Source: Xestospongia muta
Lineage: Eukaryota; Porifera; Demospongiae; Haplosclerida; Petrosiidae
Direction: 5' to 3'
NCBI GenBank assembly: GCA_963693285.1
Contig: OY848917.1
Location: 25,540,745 to 25,604,744, forward strand
DNA length: 64,000 nucleotides
Shown piece after piece: positions 42,067-53,572 of the stretch. The position numbers were made by a program, and so were the translations under genes. Under the pieces are notes generated by a model. That model did not search any database and was not told where the DNA came from. It saw only the letters and a list, made by a program, of their open reading frames with translations. Each line of letters opens with the position of its first letter. Position 1 is the stretch's first letter.

Positions 42067-42625
42067 TTAAGTTGTTAAAGGAGTGGGTGTGAATGACGTA
42101 GAGATACCAGTAACAGGATAACAAGCAATATCTGTTACATCTGTGCAACAATCTCTAATAATGTAACAGAATTGATCACAATAACATCCATTATTACTAC
42201 ATGTTGTTGACAGGGTCCATACACAACATCCTTTATAGCTGAGATTAAGTGACAGACATGAACCTATAATTAATAATTCAAACACAGTGTGTTAATTTAT
42301 GGTATAATTTTACCTAGAGTATTAGTTGGTGTAGGAGTAACTATTGTTGATAAGGTACCAGTTGCGAAAGTACTTGTTGGTAGAAGTACAGTACTTGTTG
42401 AAGGAAATGAAGTTTTACTAGTAGTTGAAGTATTCATGACAAATGAATGTTTATATGATGCTGAGTTACTCTTGACTGGAAAACAACCAATATCAGCTAT
42501 GTCACTACAACAGTCTTTATAATAGTGACAGACTTGATCACAAAAGCATGCATTATTCCAACATGTTGGTGATAGGAAAGACACACAACATCCAGAATAA
42601 TTGAGATTGAGGGCTAGACATGAAC
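42067..42625 (-). CDS. Gene B SMB domains 1 and 2 and C-terminus
   Basis: Exons 42314-42625 and 42067-42263, separated by a 50-base intron. SMB 1 has CCVSFLSPTC, ACFCDQVC and DCCSDIADIGC, followed by a Ser/Thr tail. SMB 2 has CCVWTLSTTC, GCYCDQFC and DCCTDVTDIAC and then ends STSFTPTPLTT before TAA. A true stop follows the second SMB, so gene B is complete. Confidence 0.83.
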
Positions 42626-45547
42626 CTAAAGGTAAAGAATAATTTTTTTGTGTGTGTGATGCTTTCTACAATTGCGATTAGTGAAATGTACACTGATGAT
42701 ATATTATTTTGTCCATACACATGTAATTTAGGGCAAATAATGGTATGAAATGGTACATATAAACATAAATAAAGAACTTAAATAAATTTAAATAAATAAC
42801 GTTTAAATATGATACAAGGGCAACAAAATTGCAGTGACATGAGTATATTTTCATTTTATTAGTATTACTCACTAACCTTGAGTAACAAGTGGTGTAGGTG
42901 TAACTATAGCATTACTTAATGATGAAGTGACAACAGATGAAACATTTGCTGTAAGAGATGCACTACTTGTTAGACAGAGTGGAATTTCAGTGGTTGTGTC
43001 TATATAAATAGTGGTTATATTGTTGATGTATGGAAAACATAGTGTCTGTAATTGAATATTCTACCTCATTATATAAGAATTGATATCAAGAGCTTCAACA
43101 TAGGTTTAACTGTGTGATCATTTTTATAGGTGTTTGTGGAAATGTACATGATTGATATAACATTATTCTGCTTTAACCTTGAGTAGTAATGAGTGTAGTT
43201 GTGACTGTAGTATAACTTGAAAGTGGAGTGAGAGCAGAGGAAGTACATGTTGGATCTAGTGCAGTACCTGTTAGAGGTAGTGAAGCTCAAATATTTAGTT
43301 CTGCATTAAATGATGAACAATTGGCATAATTAAGGAAGAAAACTATGCTCTATAATATGCATCATTAATTGATAAGAAGTGTCAAAATTTACTTCCTAAT
43401 TAAGAATTGCTTATTAATTAAGGTAAACTTAACATTCAATTTCAACATTGTCCAATGTAATGCATTATGTAATCTAACATACCACTTCCGTGCAAGCATG
43501 CAAAAGTTTCATGCATTGTAATTTTACAATAGTTAGTGGAACTTACTATTAATGTGTAAAAGACAGTTAGTTGTTGTACTTCGTAAGCGATAGCGCAAAT
43601 AACTATAGTCCAGTGTATATTTTAAACAATCTTCTGTTAGTTTTTGCTTAATCTGAGATGGAGTCAGTAGTGGTTGTCGCTGTAAGTATAGTGCTATTGT
43701 ACCACTAACTAAAGGAGTAGCCATTGATGTTCCTGATAGAGCTTTTTTACATGCACATTCACTACAGCTATAATCAGCTGCTATCACGTTAGAGCCAGGA
43801 GCAAATATATCAACACAAGAGCCACCATTTGTGTAGAAATAAACATCATCTCCTTGAGAAGAGCCTGCAACAGTAATTACTTCTGGTACACTTGCAGGAC
43901 TACGATTACAGGCATTTTTTCTATTATTGCCAGCAGCTGCAACAATTGGTATTCCCATATTAACAATATTGCTTGACACAACATTAACTGAACTAGTATA
44001 TGAGCCACTCAATGACATTGAGATAATAGCTGGACGACGTGGGTTCTTGTTGGTGATATTTGTAGCAGCAGAATTTAATCCATCTATAACAACACTCCAA
44101 GGTGCTGAACCACTACATCCTAATACACGAAGACTATAACAATGTGCTTTCTTTGCAACTCCATAATTCTTCCCACAAGCAAGACTTGCTACATGAGTTC
44201 CATGTCCATTACAATCTTTACCTCTTTTGTTAGTTCCATAGTAGTTGTCAACTGGGTCATATCCAGTATATATGGCTCTATTACCATCAAACTCACAGTG
44301 ATCATAATTAATGCCTATGTATATAGAATTAATTTTATGTGACACATTCAAATCATTCTTGTTTACCTGTATCTAAAATGTAGATGTCAACACCTTCTCC
44401 ATCACATCCAGGTTCAAATATACCATCTAATACTGGACTGACTTGGTCAATACGATCCAGTGCCCATGAAAGTGAAGCTTCAGCAAATGTCTCTTCTTCA
44501 ACAAACTCAACATTGTCAAGATCTTTTATCTGAAAAACTCAGGTAAATGTATAAAACCATACAAATTAGCGTTTTATTTAAACATGTTGCATAATTAATT
44601 ACAATGGGTTATTTACAAGCACTTTTTGAAATAGGTTCCATTTCTTGCTCATAGTTTAACTTATTGGTAATAAACTACAAATGTTACTTTTTTAGCTTCA
44701 TAATTATTGTATTGAGTTTGGTTTTGTAGATAACTCAGTAATAGGTTGTGTTTTGTATATGATAACTTTTGTATGTTTGTGTGTGTGTGTGTATTTATGT
44801 ATTATGGTGTTGCCAACCCTTTACTAAAAGAGTAAAGCTTTGAAGACAAAAGCGTATAGGACTCATACAGCAGGAATGCAGATGTGGCTGAATTATACTT
44901 AGACATGATCACGTATTAAGAGAGTGAAAAATGACTGTTATAATGCGCTTTGGATGTAATGAGCCTTTAAAATAGAATCATAGGCTGTCTTTTATTATGT
45001 AGTGCTGCCTTACATCACATACTGATGTAAGTGCATAGTTTCAAGCAGCTTCAAGGACTTTACTAGCCATTGTCTACTAAGGTGAAATAGGCGTTAAGTG
45101 AAAAGGAGAAGCTCGTAAGTGTATGAGGTGTTTGTGTGACCTGAGACATTTTTTCAGGCTTTATGAGTCCTGTATATCCTTTCTCTCTTAAAGAAGGGTT
45201 TTCACTGTTAGACTATAGTGTGTGCATATGAAAGAGTAGGTGTGAGTGTGTGTATTGTTACAGTTGAGGCTAACCTTCTGTGCTTCATCTACTGATATCT
45301 TAGTAACTATCATTTTAGCGAATGGACCCTCTATTGTGTGAATATCTGATATCGATGATTCACTTTTAACTTCTTTAGCAATAGCCTCAAATCTCTCATG
45401 ACTAGTTTCAGGTGTTAGCACAATCATGTAGCAACCTGTTGTCTTCACTCCAGGAGCAGCTCGAATAACTCGACGAGCTTGCACCCTAGATGCAAGGAGA
45501 AGAAGCGTTAGAATCAGAGCTTGATTATTTCCCCTACAAAGTTTCAT
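42067..45547 (-). CDS. Gene B: secreted subtilase with Ser/Thr linker and two SMB domains (whole model)
   Basis: Exons 45275-45547, 44367-44529, 43547-44314, 42877-42999, 42314-42625 and 42067-42263. They sum to 1,836 bases: 611 residues plus a TAA stop, all in phase. The order is signal peptide, I9 propeptide, S8A peptidase, Ser/Thr-rich linker, SMB, Ser/Thr tail, SMB. There is no membrane helix, so the product should be secreted. The subtilase half is very close to that of gene A. A further linker-like exon at 43178-43300 has an in-frame TGA; it is phase 1-1 and can be left out without harm, so it was excluded. SMB domains probably target the protease to a partner or matrix (inference). Confidence 0.78.
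42877..42999 (-). CDS. Gene B Ser/Thr linker exon
   Basis: A 123-base exon, phase 1-1, DTTTEIPLCLTSSASLTA to IVTPTPLVTQG. It is the same module as the many linker exons of gene C and would form an extended, likely O-glycosylated hinge between peptidase and SMB domains. Confidence 0.78.
43178..43300 (-). pseudogene. Gene B linker-like exon with an in-frame stop
   Basis: Borders and phase (CTGCAG acceptor, GTTAAA donor, 123 bases) match functional Ser/Thr linker exons, and the sequence reads LTGTALDPTCTSSALTPLSS. However, its fifth codon is TGA (plus 43287-43289). It is either skipped or ends a short isoform directly after the protease. Confidence 0.6.
43547..44314 (-). CDS. Gene B exon 3: S8A subtilase catalytic core
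   Basis: A 768-base exon with the catalytic His in [12 protein letters not shown], the Asn in VAAAGNNRKNAC and the Ser in [13 protein letters not shown]. It matches gene A exon 3 in length and phase. It ends CLLHIN at a GTAAGT donor in phase 1. All catalytic residues are present, so an active enzyme is expected. The differences from gene A (for example VRVLDCNGS versus LRVLGCSGS) show that the two are separate paralogues. Confidence 0.88.
44367..44529 (-). CDS. Gene B exon 2: end of propeptide and catalytic Asp
   Basis: The same 163-base exon as in gene [21 protein letters not shown] and, at the end, [11 protein letters not shown] with the S8 catalytic Asp. Gly of the EPGGDG segment is replaced by Cys. 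The left breakpoint of the 2605-base duplication lies inside this exon (about 44496). Confidence 0.84.
45275..45547 (-). CDS. Gene B exon 1: signal peptide and I9 propeptide
   Basis: Starts MKLCRGN with the hydrophobic stretch ALILTLLLLASRVQA, then RYMIVL-type propeptide (here [18 protein letters not shown]) up to VDEAQK at a GTTAGC donor. The open frame extends upstream to another Met complement at 45619, but that region holds the conserved promoter motifs. The Met at 45547 aligns with the start of gene A, so it was chosen. Confidence 0.82.
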
Positions 45548-45571
45548 GTTTAAGAACATGAAAGACTGCGC

Positions 45572-45626
45572 TAACTGGCCAGTCACATTCTTTAATATAG
45601 AGATTAATTGTTTAGCCACGCCTCTA
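45572..45626 (-). promoter_or_regulatory. Gene B core-promoter-like block
   Basis: GAGGCGTGGCT (complement of 45614-45624), a TATA-like CTATATTAAA (complement of 45591-45600) and CTGGCCAG (45575-45582) lie 28-77 bases upstream of the start, matching the gene A block in order and spacing. An identical copy is at 48177-48231. Confidence 0.55.
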
Positions 45627-45629
45627 ACT

Positions 45630-46480
45630 AAAATTACATTCGTGTTAGTGCTGGCAGGAAGTATAGTTAGTCCGTGTTAAAGCTAAGTAAGTCACTGTAA
45701 AGACCCCATGCAGTCATTAACTTAACTTATTCAGACATAAAAATTTGTCTGTGTCTAGAAAGACGTGTATGTATTATACATGATTGTTTATAATAAAACA
45801 AATTGTTAATATTATGTACGACTGGTGTCATTATATTATTACCTTATCAGTTTATAGAATAATACTGTTTTGCCCCACATTTCTCCATCATGGATATATT
45901 ATATCACTCCTGGACTATAATTATTCGAACAATATTAATAAAATTCAGAGGTTGAGTATTTGCTTATGTTCTATGGAGATTTATAGGAACACATTCTCTT
46001 AAATAAACACAGTGTAGTCATACAAAATATTTATATTATTATTATTATTAAAATATTATGTAAATTATAAATAAATATTTTGAAAATAAGGGAAATAATG
46101 TTTTGAAAAAATACTTTATCGGCATTGGTGTGCTCTCAACTAAGAGTAATCCATCTAAAGGTAATGTGTGAGATACAAGTGAGTATAAATAATTGTACAG
46201 TTGTGTTTGCAAGAGATTGAATAAGTTGATTACTGTTGTTGAACCTTTTTGGATAATTATGCTGTCTAAAATTGGAAACTCCTGATGGCAGTAACAGTGA
46301 CAGTGAATATTTATAAAGAAGTACTAGTTACTATACAACTGTACAATTCACGTACTTCAACATCAAAAGGTTATGTTGTAGTATATGAAGAATTTCTTAT
46401 TCATTATTACAGATCTTACAATAACACAGCAAAGCTGGCTTCATGCTGTGTGTTGTAACAAGATGAGACTATAAACAGCA
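45630..46480. other. Upstream flank of gene B, non-coding
   Basis: AT-rich. The + strand 72-codon open frame at 45784-46002 (repeated at 48389-48607) has no recognisable feature and is repeated only because the DNA is duplicated. Confidence 0.5.
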
Positions 46481-46484
46481 AAGC

Positions 46485-47100
46485 AACCTCAGATTACATA
46501 GTGATAGTCCCTGGTCTGAGGCAATTACACATTAAAGCTACCTACAGATTACAAAGTAATAGTCATTGTCTGAGGCAATTACACATTAAAGCTACCACAG
46601 ATTACAAGTATAGTCATTGTCTGAGGCAATCACACATTAAAGTTATCACAGATTACAAAGTAATAGTCATTGTCTGAGGCAATCACACATTAAAGTTACC
46701 ACAGATTACAAAGTAAAAGTCATTGTCTGAGGCAATTACACATTAAAGCTACCTACAGATTACATAGTGATAGTCATTGTCTGAGGCAATTACACATTAA
46801 AGCTACCACAGATTACATAGTAATAGTCATTGTCTGAGGCAATTACACATTAAAGCTACCACAGATTACAAAGTAATAGTTATTGTCTGAGGCAATTACA
46901 CATTAAAGCTACCACAGATTACATAGTAATAGTCATTGTCTGAGGCAATTACACATTAAAGCTACCTACAGATTACAAAGTAATAGTCATTGTCTGAGGC
47001 AATTACACATTAAAGCTACCTACAGATTACAAAGTAATAGTCATTGTCTGAGGCAATTACACATTAAAGCTACCACAGATTACAAAGTAATAGTCATTGT
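46485..47100. repeat. Minisatellite array 1, unit about 53-55 bases
   Basis: About 11-12 head-to-tail units built on ACAGATTACAAAGTAATAG, TCATTGTCTGAGGCAATTA and CACATTAAAGCTACC, with variant units one to two bases shorter or longer. It ends abruptly at the duplication junction. Confidence 0.9.
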
Positions 47101-47879
47101 CTTCAACAAACTCAACATTGTCAAGATCTTTTATCTGAAAAACTCAGGTAAATGTATAAAACCATACAAATTAGCGTTTTATTTAAACATGTTGCATAAT
47201 TAATTACAATGGGTTATTTACAAGCACTTTTTGAAATAGGTTCCATTTCTTGCTCATAGTTTAACTTATTGGTAATAAACTACAAATGTTACTTTTTTAG
47301 CTTCATAATTATTGTATTGAGTTTGGTTTTGTAGATAACTCAGTAATAGGTTGTGTTTTGTATATGATAACTTTTGTATGTTTGTGTGTGTGTGTGTATT
47401 TATGTATTATGGTGTTGCCAACCCTTTACTAAAAGAGTAAAGCTTTGAAGACAAAAGCGTATAGGACTCATACAGCAGGAATGCAGATGTGGCTGAATTA
47501 TACTTAGACATGATCACGTATTAAGAGAGTGAAAAATGACTGTTATAATGCGCTTTGGATGTAATGAGCCTTTAAAATAGAATCATAGGCTGTCTTTTAT
47601 TATGTAGTGCTGCCTTACATCACATACTGATGTAAGTGCATAGTTTCAAGCAGCTTCAAGGACTTTACTAGCCATTGTCTACTAAGGTGAAATAGGCGTT
47701 AAGTGAAAAGGAGAAGCTCGTAAGTGTATGAGGTGTTTGTGTGACCTGAGACATTTTTTCAGGCTTTATGAGTCCTGTATATCCTTTCTCTCTTAAAGAA
47801 GGGTTTTCACTGTTAGACTATAGTGTGTGCATATGAAAGAGTAGGTGTGAGTGTGTGTATTGTTACAGTTGAGGCTAAC

Positions 47880-48152
47880 CTTCTGTGCTTCATCTACTGA
47901 TATCTTAGTAACTATCATTTTAGCGAATGGACCCTCTATTGTGTGAATATCTGATATCGATGATTCACTTTTAACTTCTTTAGCAATAGCCTCAAATCTC
48001 TCATGACTAGTTTCAGGTGTTAGCACAATCATGTAGCAACCTGTTGTCTTCACTCCAGGAGCAGCTCGAATAACTCGACGAGCTTGCACCCTAGATGCAA
48101 GGAGAAGAAGCGTTAGAATCAGAGCTTGATTATTTCCCCTACAAAGTTTCAT
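47880..48152 (-). pseudogene. Duplicate first exon of gene B (signal peptide and I9 propeptide)
   Basis: An identical copy of 45275-45547, with its promoter block upstream. The next exon of this copy is cut: only about 31 bases (47103-47134, IKDLDNVEF) remain before the minisatellite. It cannot make a protease by itself. It could act as an alternative promoter and first exon spliced onto gene B exon 2, because exon 1 ends in phase 0 in both copies. Confidence 0.75.
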
Positions 48153-49089
48153 GTTTAAGAACATGAAAGACTGCGCTAACTGGCCAGTCACATTCTTTAA
48201 TATAGAGATTAATTGTTTAGCCACGCCTCTAACTAAAATTACATTCGTGTTAGTGCTGGCAGGAAGTATAGTTAGTCCGTGTTAAAGCTAAGTAAGTCAC
48301 TGTAAAGACCCCATGCAGTCATTAACTTAACTTATTCAGACATAAAAATTTGTCTGTGTCTAGAAAGACGTGTATGTATTATACATGATTGTTTATAATA
48401 AAACAAATTGTTAATATTATGTACGACTGGTGTCATTATATTATTACCTTATCAGTTTATAGAATAATACTGTTTTGCCCCACATTTCTCCATCATGGAT
48501 ATATTATATCACTCCTGGACTATAATTATTCGAACAATATTAATAAAATTCAGAGGTTGAGTATTTGCTTATGTTCTATGGAGATTTATAGGAACACATT
48601 CTCTTAAATAAACACAGTGTAGTCATACAAAATATTTATATTATTATTATTATTAAAATATTATGTAAATTATAAATAAATATTTTGAAAATAAGGGAAA
48701 TAATGTTTTGAAAAAATACTTTATCGGCATTGGTGTGCTCTCAACTAAGAGTAATCCATCTAAAGGTAATGTGTGAGATACAAGTGAGTATAAATAATTG
48801 TACAGTTGTGTTTGCAAGAGATTGAATAAGTTGATTACTGTTGTTGAACCTTTTTGGATAATTATGCTGTCTAAAATTGGAAACTCCTGATGGCAGTAAC
48901 AGTGACAGTGAATATTTATAAAGAAGTACTAGTTACTATACAACTGTACAATTCACGTACTTCAACATCAAAAGGTTATGTTGTAGTATATGAAGAATTT
49001 CTTATTCATTATTACAGATCTTACAATAACACAGCAAAGCTGGCTTCATGCTGTGTGTTGTAACAAGATGAGACTATAAACAGCAAAGC

Positions 49090-50090
49090 AACCTCAGATT
49101 ACATAGTGATAGTCCCTGGTCTGAGGCAATTACACATTAAAGCTACCTACAGATTACAAAGTAATAGTCATTGTCTGAGGCAATTACACATTAAAGCTAC
49201 CACAGATTACAAGTATAGTCATTGTCTGAGGCAATCACACATTAAAGTTATCACAGATTACAAAGTAATAGTCATTGTCTGAGGCAATCACACATTAAAG
49301 TTACCACAGATTACAAAGTAAAAGTCATTGTCTGAGGCAATTACACATTAAAGCTACCTACAGATTACATAGTGATAGTCATTGTCTGAGGCAATTACAC
49401 ATTAAAGCTACCACAGATTACATAGTAATAGTCATTGTCTGAGGCAATTACACATTAAAGCTACCACAGATTACAAAGTAATAGTTATTGTCTGAGGCAA
49501 TTACACATTAAAGCTACCACAGATTACATAGTAATAGTCATTGTCTGAGGCAATTACACATTAAAGCTACCTACAGATTACAAAGTAATAGTCATTGTCT
49601 GAGGCAATTACACATTAAAGCTACCTACAGATTACAAAGTAATAGTCATTGTCTGAGGCAATTACACATTAAAGCTACCACAGATTACAAAGTAATAGTC
49701 ATTGTCTGAGGCAATTACACATTAAAGCTACCTACAGATTACAAAGTAATAGTTATTGTCTGAGGCAATTACACATTAAAGCTACCTACAGATTACAAAG
49801 TAATAGTCATTGTCTGAGGCAATTACACATTAAAGCTACCACAGATTACATAGTAATTGTCCCGGTCTGAGGCAATCACACAGCAAACCAAAGCTACTGT
49901 AGATTACATAGTAAGAATGCTGGTAAGTAGCATTCACACAGTAATGTGACTACAGTAATATTCCCTAGATGAGATAGTGACACTGCCTTATGTTACCACA
50001 GATTACATAGCAGATTACATAGCAAAAGTCCTGGTATTAGGCAATCACACATTAAAGCTACCACAGATTACATAGTAATGGACCTGGTAT
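49090..50090. repeat. Minisatellite array 2 and degenerate tail
   Basis: About 15 units, of which the first 11-12 repeat array 1 exactly. The array decays beyond 49870 into irregular CACAGATTACATAG pieces up to about 50090. This side looks like the original array, and array 1 like its copied part. Confidence 0.88.
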
Positions 50091-52190
50091 GGGTCTGTGT
50101 GGGAGGAGGAAGCTAGTTGTCATAGGATAAAATGTTACAGAGTATTAAAAATCACATTGTTGGCATTGTTACTGATTGATAGCTTTGTAGATTCTGTTTA
50201 ACACAAGACAAGATTATAACGTATAAAGCATGCATTGCTTATCGTTTGTCATAGTGGTTAAATGTCCATCTAGCTGGTGAAACATCTTTATAAACTCTGT
50301 TATGAAAATGCATTGTATTAGGTTTATTCCATTGACTATATGTTTTATATTGTTTATAATTTCAAGTGAATTGACTAATCTTTAAAAAGAGGTTTGGTTC
50401 AATTATTTTGAAGTTTCCATTACTTTATTTTAGTTTAATTTGACTCAACGACATAATATGCAACAAAATGGGGACTTCCTGATAATTAAATTTTACTGAT
50501 CCATTTTATGATCTCTATTGTTTTTTAGTGTCTGAATTTTTCTAAACTATACAATTGAAAAGGCCGTTTGTGACCTCCAGCATTATATCTTTACTTTTGT
50601 ATGTCTTCACTATGTTTTAAAATTTGCTGGTATCTACATTTTTGAAATTATTTTTAGTCATCATTGATGTTTGGTTATCATTTTTTGTTTATCTGTATTA
50701 GGGTTTCTACTCTTATAAAATAGTCTTTTCCTAAAAATAGCTTGTGCATGTGTTTCTAGCAAACACTGATACTCCATTAAGTTTTTTAAGCAATAGTATC
50801 TGGTTGTATCTTTTATACGTTACCGAATCTTGTGACTTTATGACACCACAGTACTTTATTGGGGTTTGCCCTGTAATAGTTCCTGTGTTCTTCTATTTTA
50901 TGTTACTAATTCTCGTGACTATCAAGGTATGACTCTTTAATACTGTTATGGCAACTTTGCTTTAATTTTTTATACATTACCAATCTTGTGAATTTATGAC
51001 ATTGTAGTACTTCATTGGGGATTTGCCCAGTAACAGTTCCTGTGTTCTTCTATTTTATGTTACCAACTCTTATGACAATTACTGTATGACACTTTGGTAC
51101 TGTTATGGCACCTTTTGAAATAAGTTCCATTCTCTATTTTTATATTCCCTATTTATATTCCCTATGATTGTTCTGAAGAACCAAGTATTGGAGCTACTCA
51201 GAGTTTTATCAGGCATCTAGAGTGTCACCTGGTATGTGTTTTTTGGAGTCTGGAGTTGTACATGACATGTAACTTTTTTACTTAGCATGTGGAGTTTTAA
51301 TGTCATCTGAAGGTATGTATTGATATTAGAATCTAGTTTACCTGGTGTTTAGGCTTTCTGGTGTCTGGCATTTTGCCTGACATGTAATTAATCTACAGCT
51401 ACTTAAGGTGATCTAGTAAATGTCTACTTTACTTTTTCAAAAATTTATATGTTATTGTGTAATTTTGAATATTTGGACTGAAAAAATTGATCAGTTGGTT
51501 AAAACAATATATGGTTATATAAATCATGTATAAAACAGTCAAGTAGTAAACACCACATTGTTTTCATAAGTAATTAATTAATAAGTAATTAGAGATCATA
51601 TATTGTCTTGGCATTGCTTTTATTCCTTCTTCTCTTATACAATTATATCTTGTTCATTATTGTATTGAATATAGTGTACCTATAAGGATTAATTTCCCCT
51701 GTATGATCTCTGTCTATAATGATAAGATCATCAATAAACTGTATGGCAGTCATGATTGATCCATAATAAAAGTTAACTTAATGTCATGACTTTCACAATG
51801 TGACTCTCCATATATGATACAAACTAATTCAGCACATCAATTCATTTGAGCAATCTTTCCCTATATAGTCCGCTTAATCATAGTTGTGGCATCACCCTAC
51901 CATGTCTGGCTGTCTTATGCCAGATCTGGTTTTCTTGAACCCCTTAAGAGTCACCCATATTCTTCAGTTTAATGTCCAAGCTATAAAGAAGAGTAATTTG
52001 TCTGATGTCTACAAACATGTACAACATACTGAGTGGCATCGAGAGCTTAAATATTTCCAAGTGTCAATCTTCTATTTTTATTTTGTTTTGTTACTGCTGT
52101 TGCTTTGTATCAAATCAGTATTTATAAAAACAAAGTTATCACGTAAAATACAAAAAGTAAATAACAATAAAGCAAAAACATTTTTAATCT
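50091..52190. other. Intergenic DNA with a twofold repeat, no gene recognised
   Basis: A block of about 140 bases occurs twice in tandem (about 50815-50960 and 50968-51115; shared AACAGTTCCTGTGTTCTTCT-type core differing by one base, and TATTTTATGTTAC). A 102-codon open frame at 51884-52192 has no recognisable domain. An AATAAA on the minus strand (complement of 52197-52202) just outside marks the end of gene C. Confidence 0.55.
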
Positions 52191-52264
52191 AAAGTTTTTA
52201 TTATTAAATTAATTGAGACATTTTTACTAATATATTGGTACAAGTACATTTATATAAGTACAAA

Positions 52265-53572
52265 TTAGAAATCAAGTGAGGACAGGGATGCACCACTTGT
52301 TAGAGGGATTGGAGTGTCTCTAAATTGAGATATTAACACAATTAACACTTATTATAACAAATAAGAGATAAATAACATGTAATAACAATATATACTACTT
52401 CTTCCTACATGGACTGTTACAACTTTGTTATATCTATGTCAGAAGTATTAAGCCTAATGATTAACTAAACTAAAAGTGATTTTTAACTGAGGATGTGGTC
52501 AAAAAAGAAACATAAAGGAAACATTATTTAAAATATAATTGAATGTGAAGGCACATTAAATCAAGGTCTAGAAAATTTGACATTAAAGTTTTTGTGTCAC
52601 CTCAGATTCTGTAAGGTTTACAGTATTTGCTCTGTTTATTATCAGACAAATATTCTTTCAATGGCTCTAAGTATCTAGGAGTCTCAAGCCACAACAATTT
52701 TGAAGGTAACTTTCAGGAGTATAAATAAAACTTTAAAAAAGCACACTCAAAACTAAGATCCCTCTGAAATTGATTGATATGGGAATTTTGTAAAAGTTTG
52801 CTATTAGCATTTTCATTAACCTTGACCATTTAGGCCCACTATAAAAAAGACTGTTGATGCCATACCCATTTTAAAAAAACTATTACATGTTAGTGCAAGT
52901 CATCTTCTGTAGTATTGCCTGTTGAGACAAACATGTATTGTATTTTTGGTTGGTAGTTTTGAACAAGCTCTCAGTAGCAGTAACAAAAACTCATTGCAAA
53001 TTTTAATATTATTATTGCAACAAGAAATAATGTTCTTGTTATTGGAATTGTACAAGGTAGGGTATATTGTATATATGTATTGATATATTTACATGCTATA
53101 AGTGTGAAATCTGGTGCAGTAAAATTTGAAATTACTATCTGCTTTGAATGTTGATATTAATTTTTTAAAAATGTACATGTATTGACTCTCCATATATAAT
53201 ATGAATGCATGTAACACTTGAAACCCTCATTGATTGTTCAAGAAAAGAATTGAACATCCTAGTTGAAAGATTATAAATATTTGAGTAGAACTAAAATTAC
53301 CTATGTCATGTGACATATGGATATATGGATTGGTAAAATGGATAAATCAAACAGCTTTGAAAAAAAGCAGGATCATTTATTACTATTTTTAGTTTGCCTA
53401 CAAATAAATTAAAAACTGCCAAACCTTTTTCTATTAAAATTTTTATAATGATTTACGATGATTTACATAAAGTCTTATTGATATAAAATATGGTAAAATA
53501 AATTTGTTACTGTTTAATTATAAATAAGTGGTCACTTACAATTTTGGACAATGTCTGAACCTGATCCAGACC
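52265..53572 (-). CDS. Gene C C-terminus: Gly/Ser microexon and terminal exon
   Basis: Exon 53540-53572 (33 bases, GSGSGSDIVQN) and terminal exon 52265-52317 (TPIPLTSGASLSSLDF then TAA). The terminal exon is a shortened linker module that runs into a stop. A minus-strand AATAAA lies about 63 bases further on. The 1.2 kb intron between them shows no other module. Confidence 0.6.

Larger units (their letters stand above)
44496..49705. repeat. Tandem duplication of 2605 bases (44496-47100 and 47101-49705)
   Basis: The two halves look identical by eye over all compared parts, including a 143-codon frame, a 72-codon antisense frame and a minisatellite. The left end of each copy is inside gene B exon 2. 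The junction at about 47100 (ATTGTCTTCAACAAACTC) fuses the minisatellite to exon 2 at a short TGTCT/TCTTC microhomology. Near-identity means very recent duplication or an assembly artefact caused by the minisatellite. Confidence 0.85.

Noticed and set aside
45548..45619. Upstream Met (45619) as the start of gene B
   Set aside because: It would put the TATA-like and CTGGCCAG motifs in the coding region and place a non-hydrophobic leader before the signal peptide; gene A supports the start at 45547.
45784..46002. 72-codon + strand frame, repeated at 48389-48607
   Set aside because: Repetition is due to the 2605-base duplication and not to selection; no domain or splice context was seen.
46485..49880. 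CRISPR-like spacing of repeats
   Set aside because: Units are contiguous head-to-tail copies without unique spacers, in a eukaryotic setting; this is a minisatellite.
51884..52192. 102-codon + strand frame
   Set aside because: AT-driven hydrophobic C-terminal half, no known domain, and it overlaps the 3' flank of gene C.
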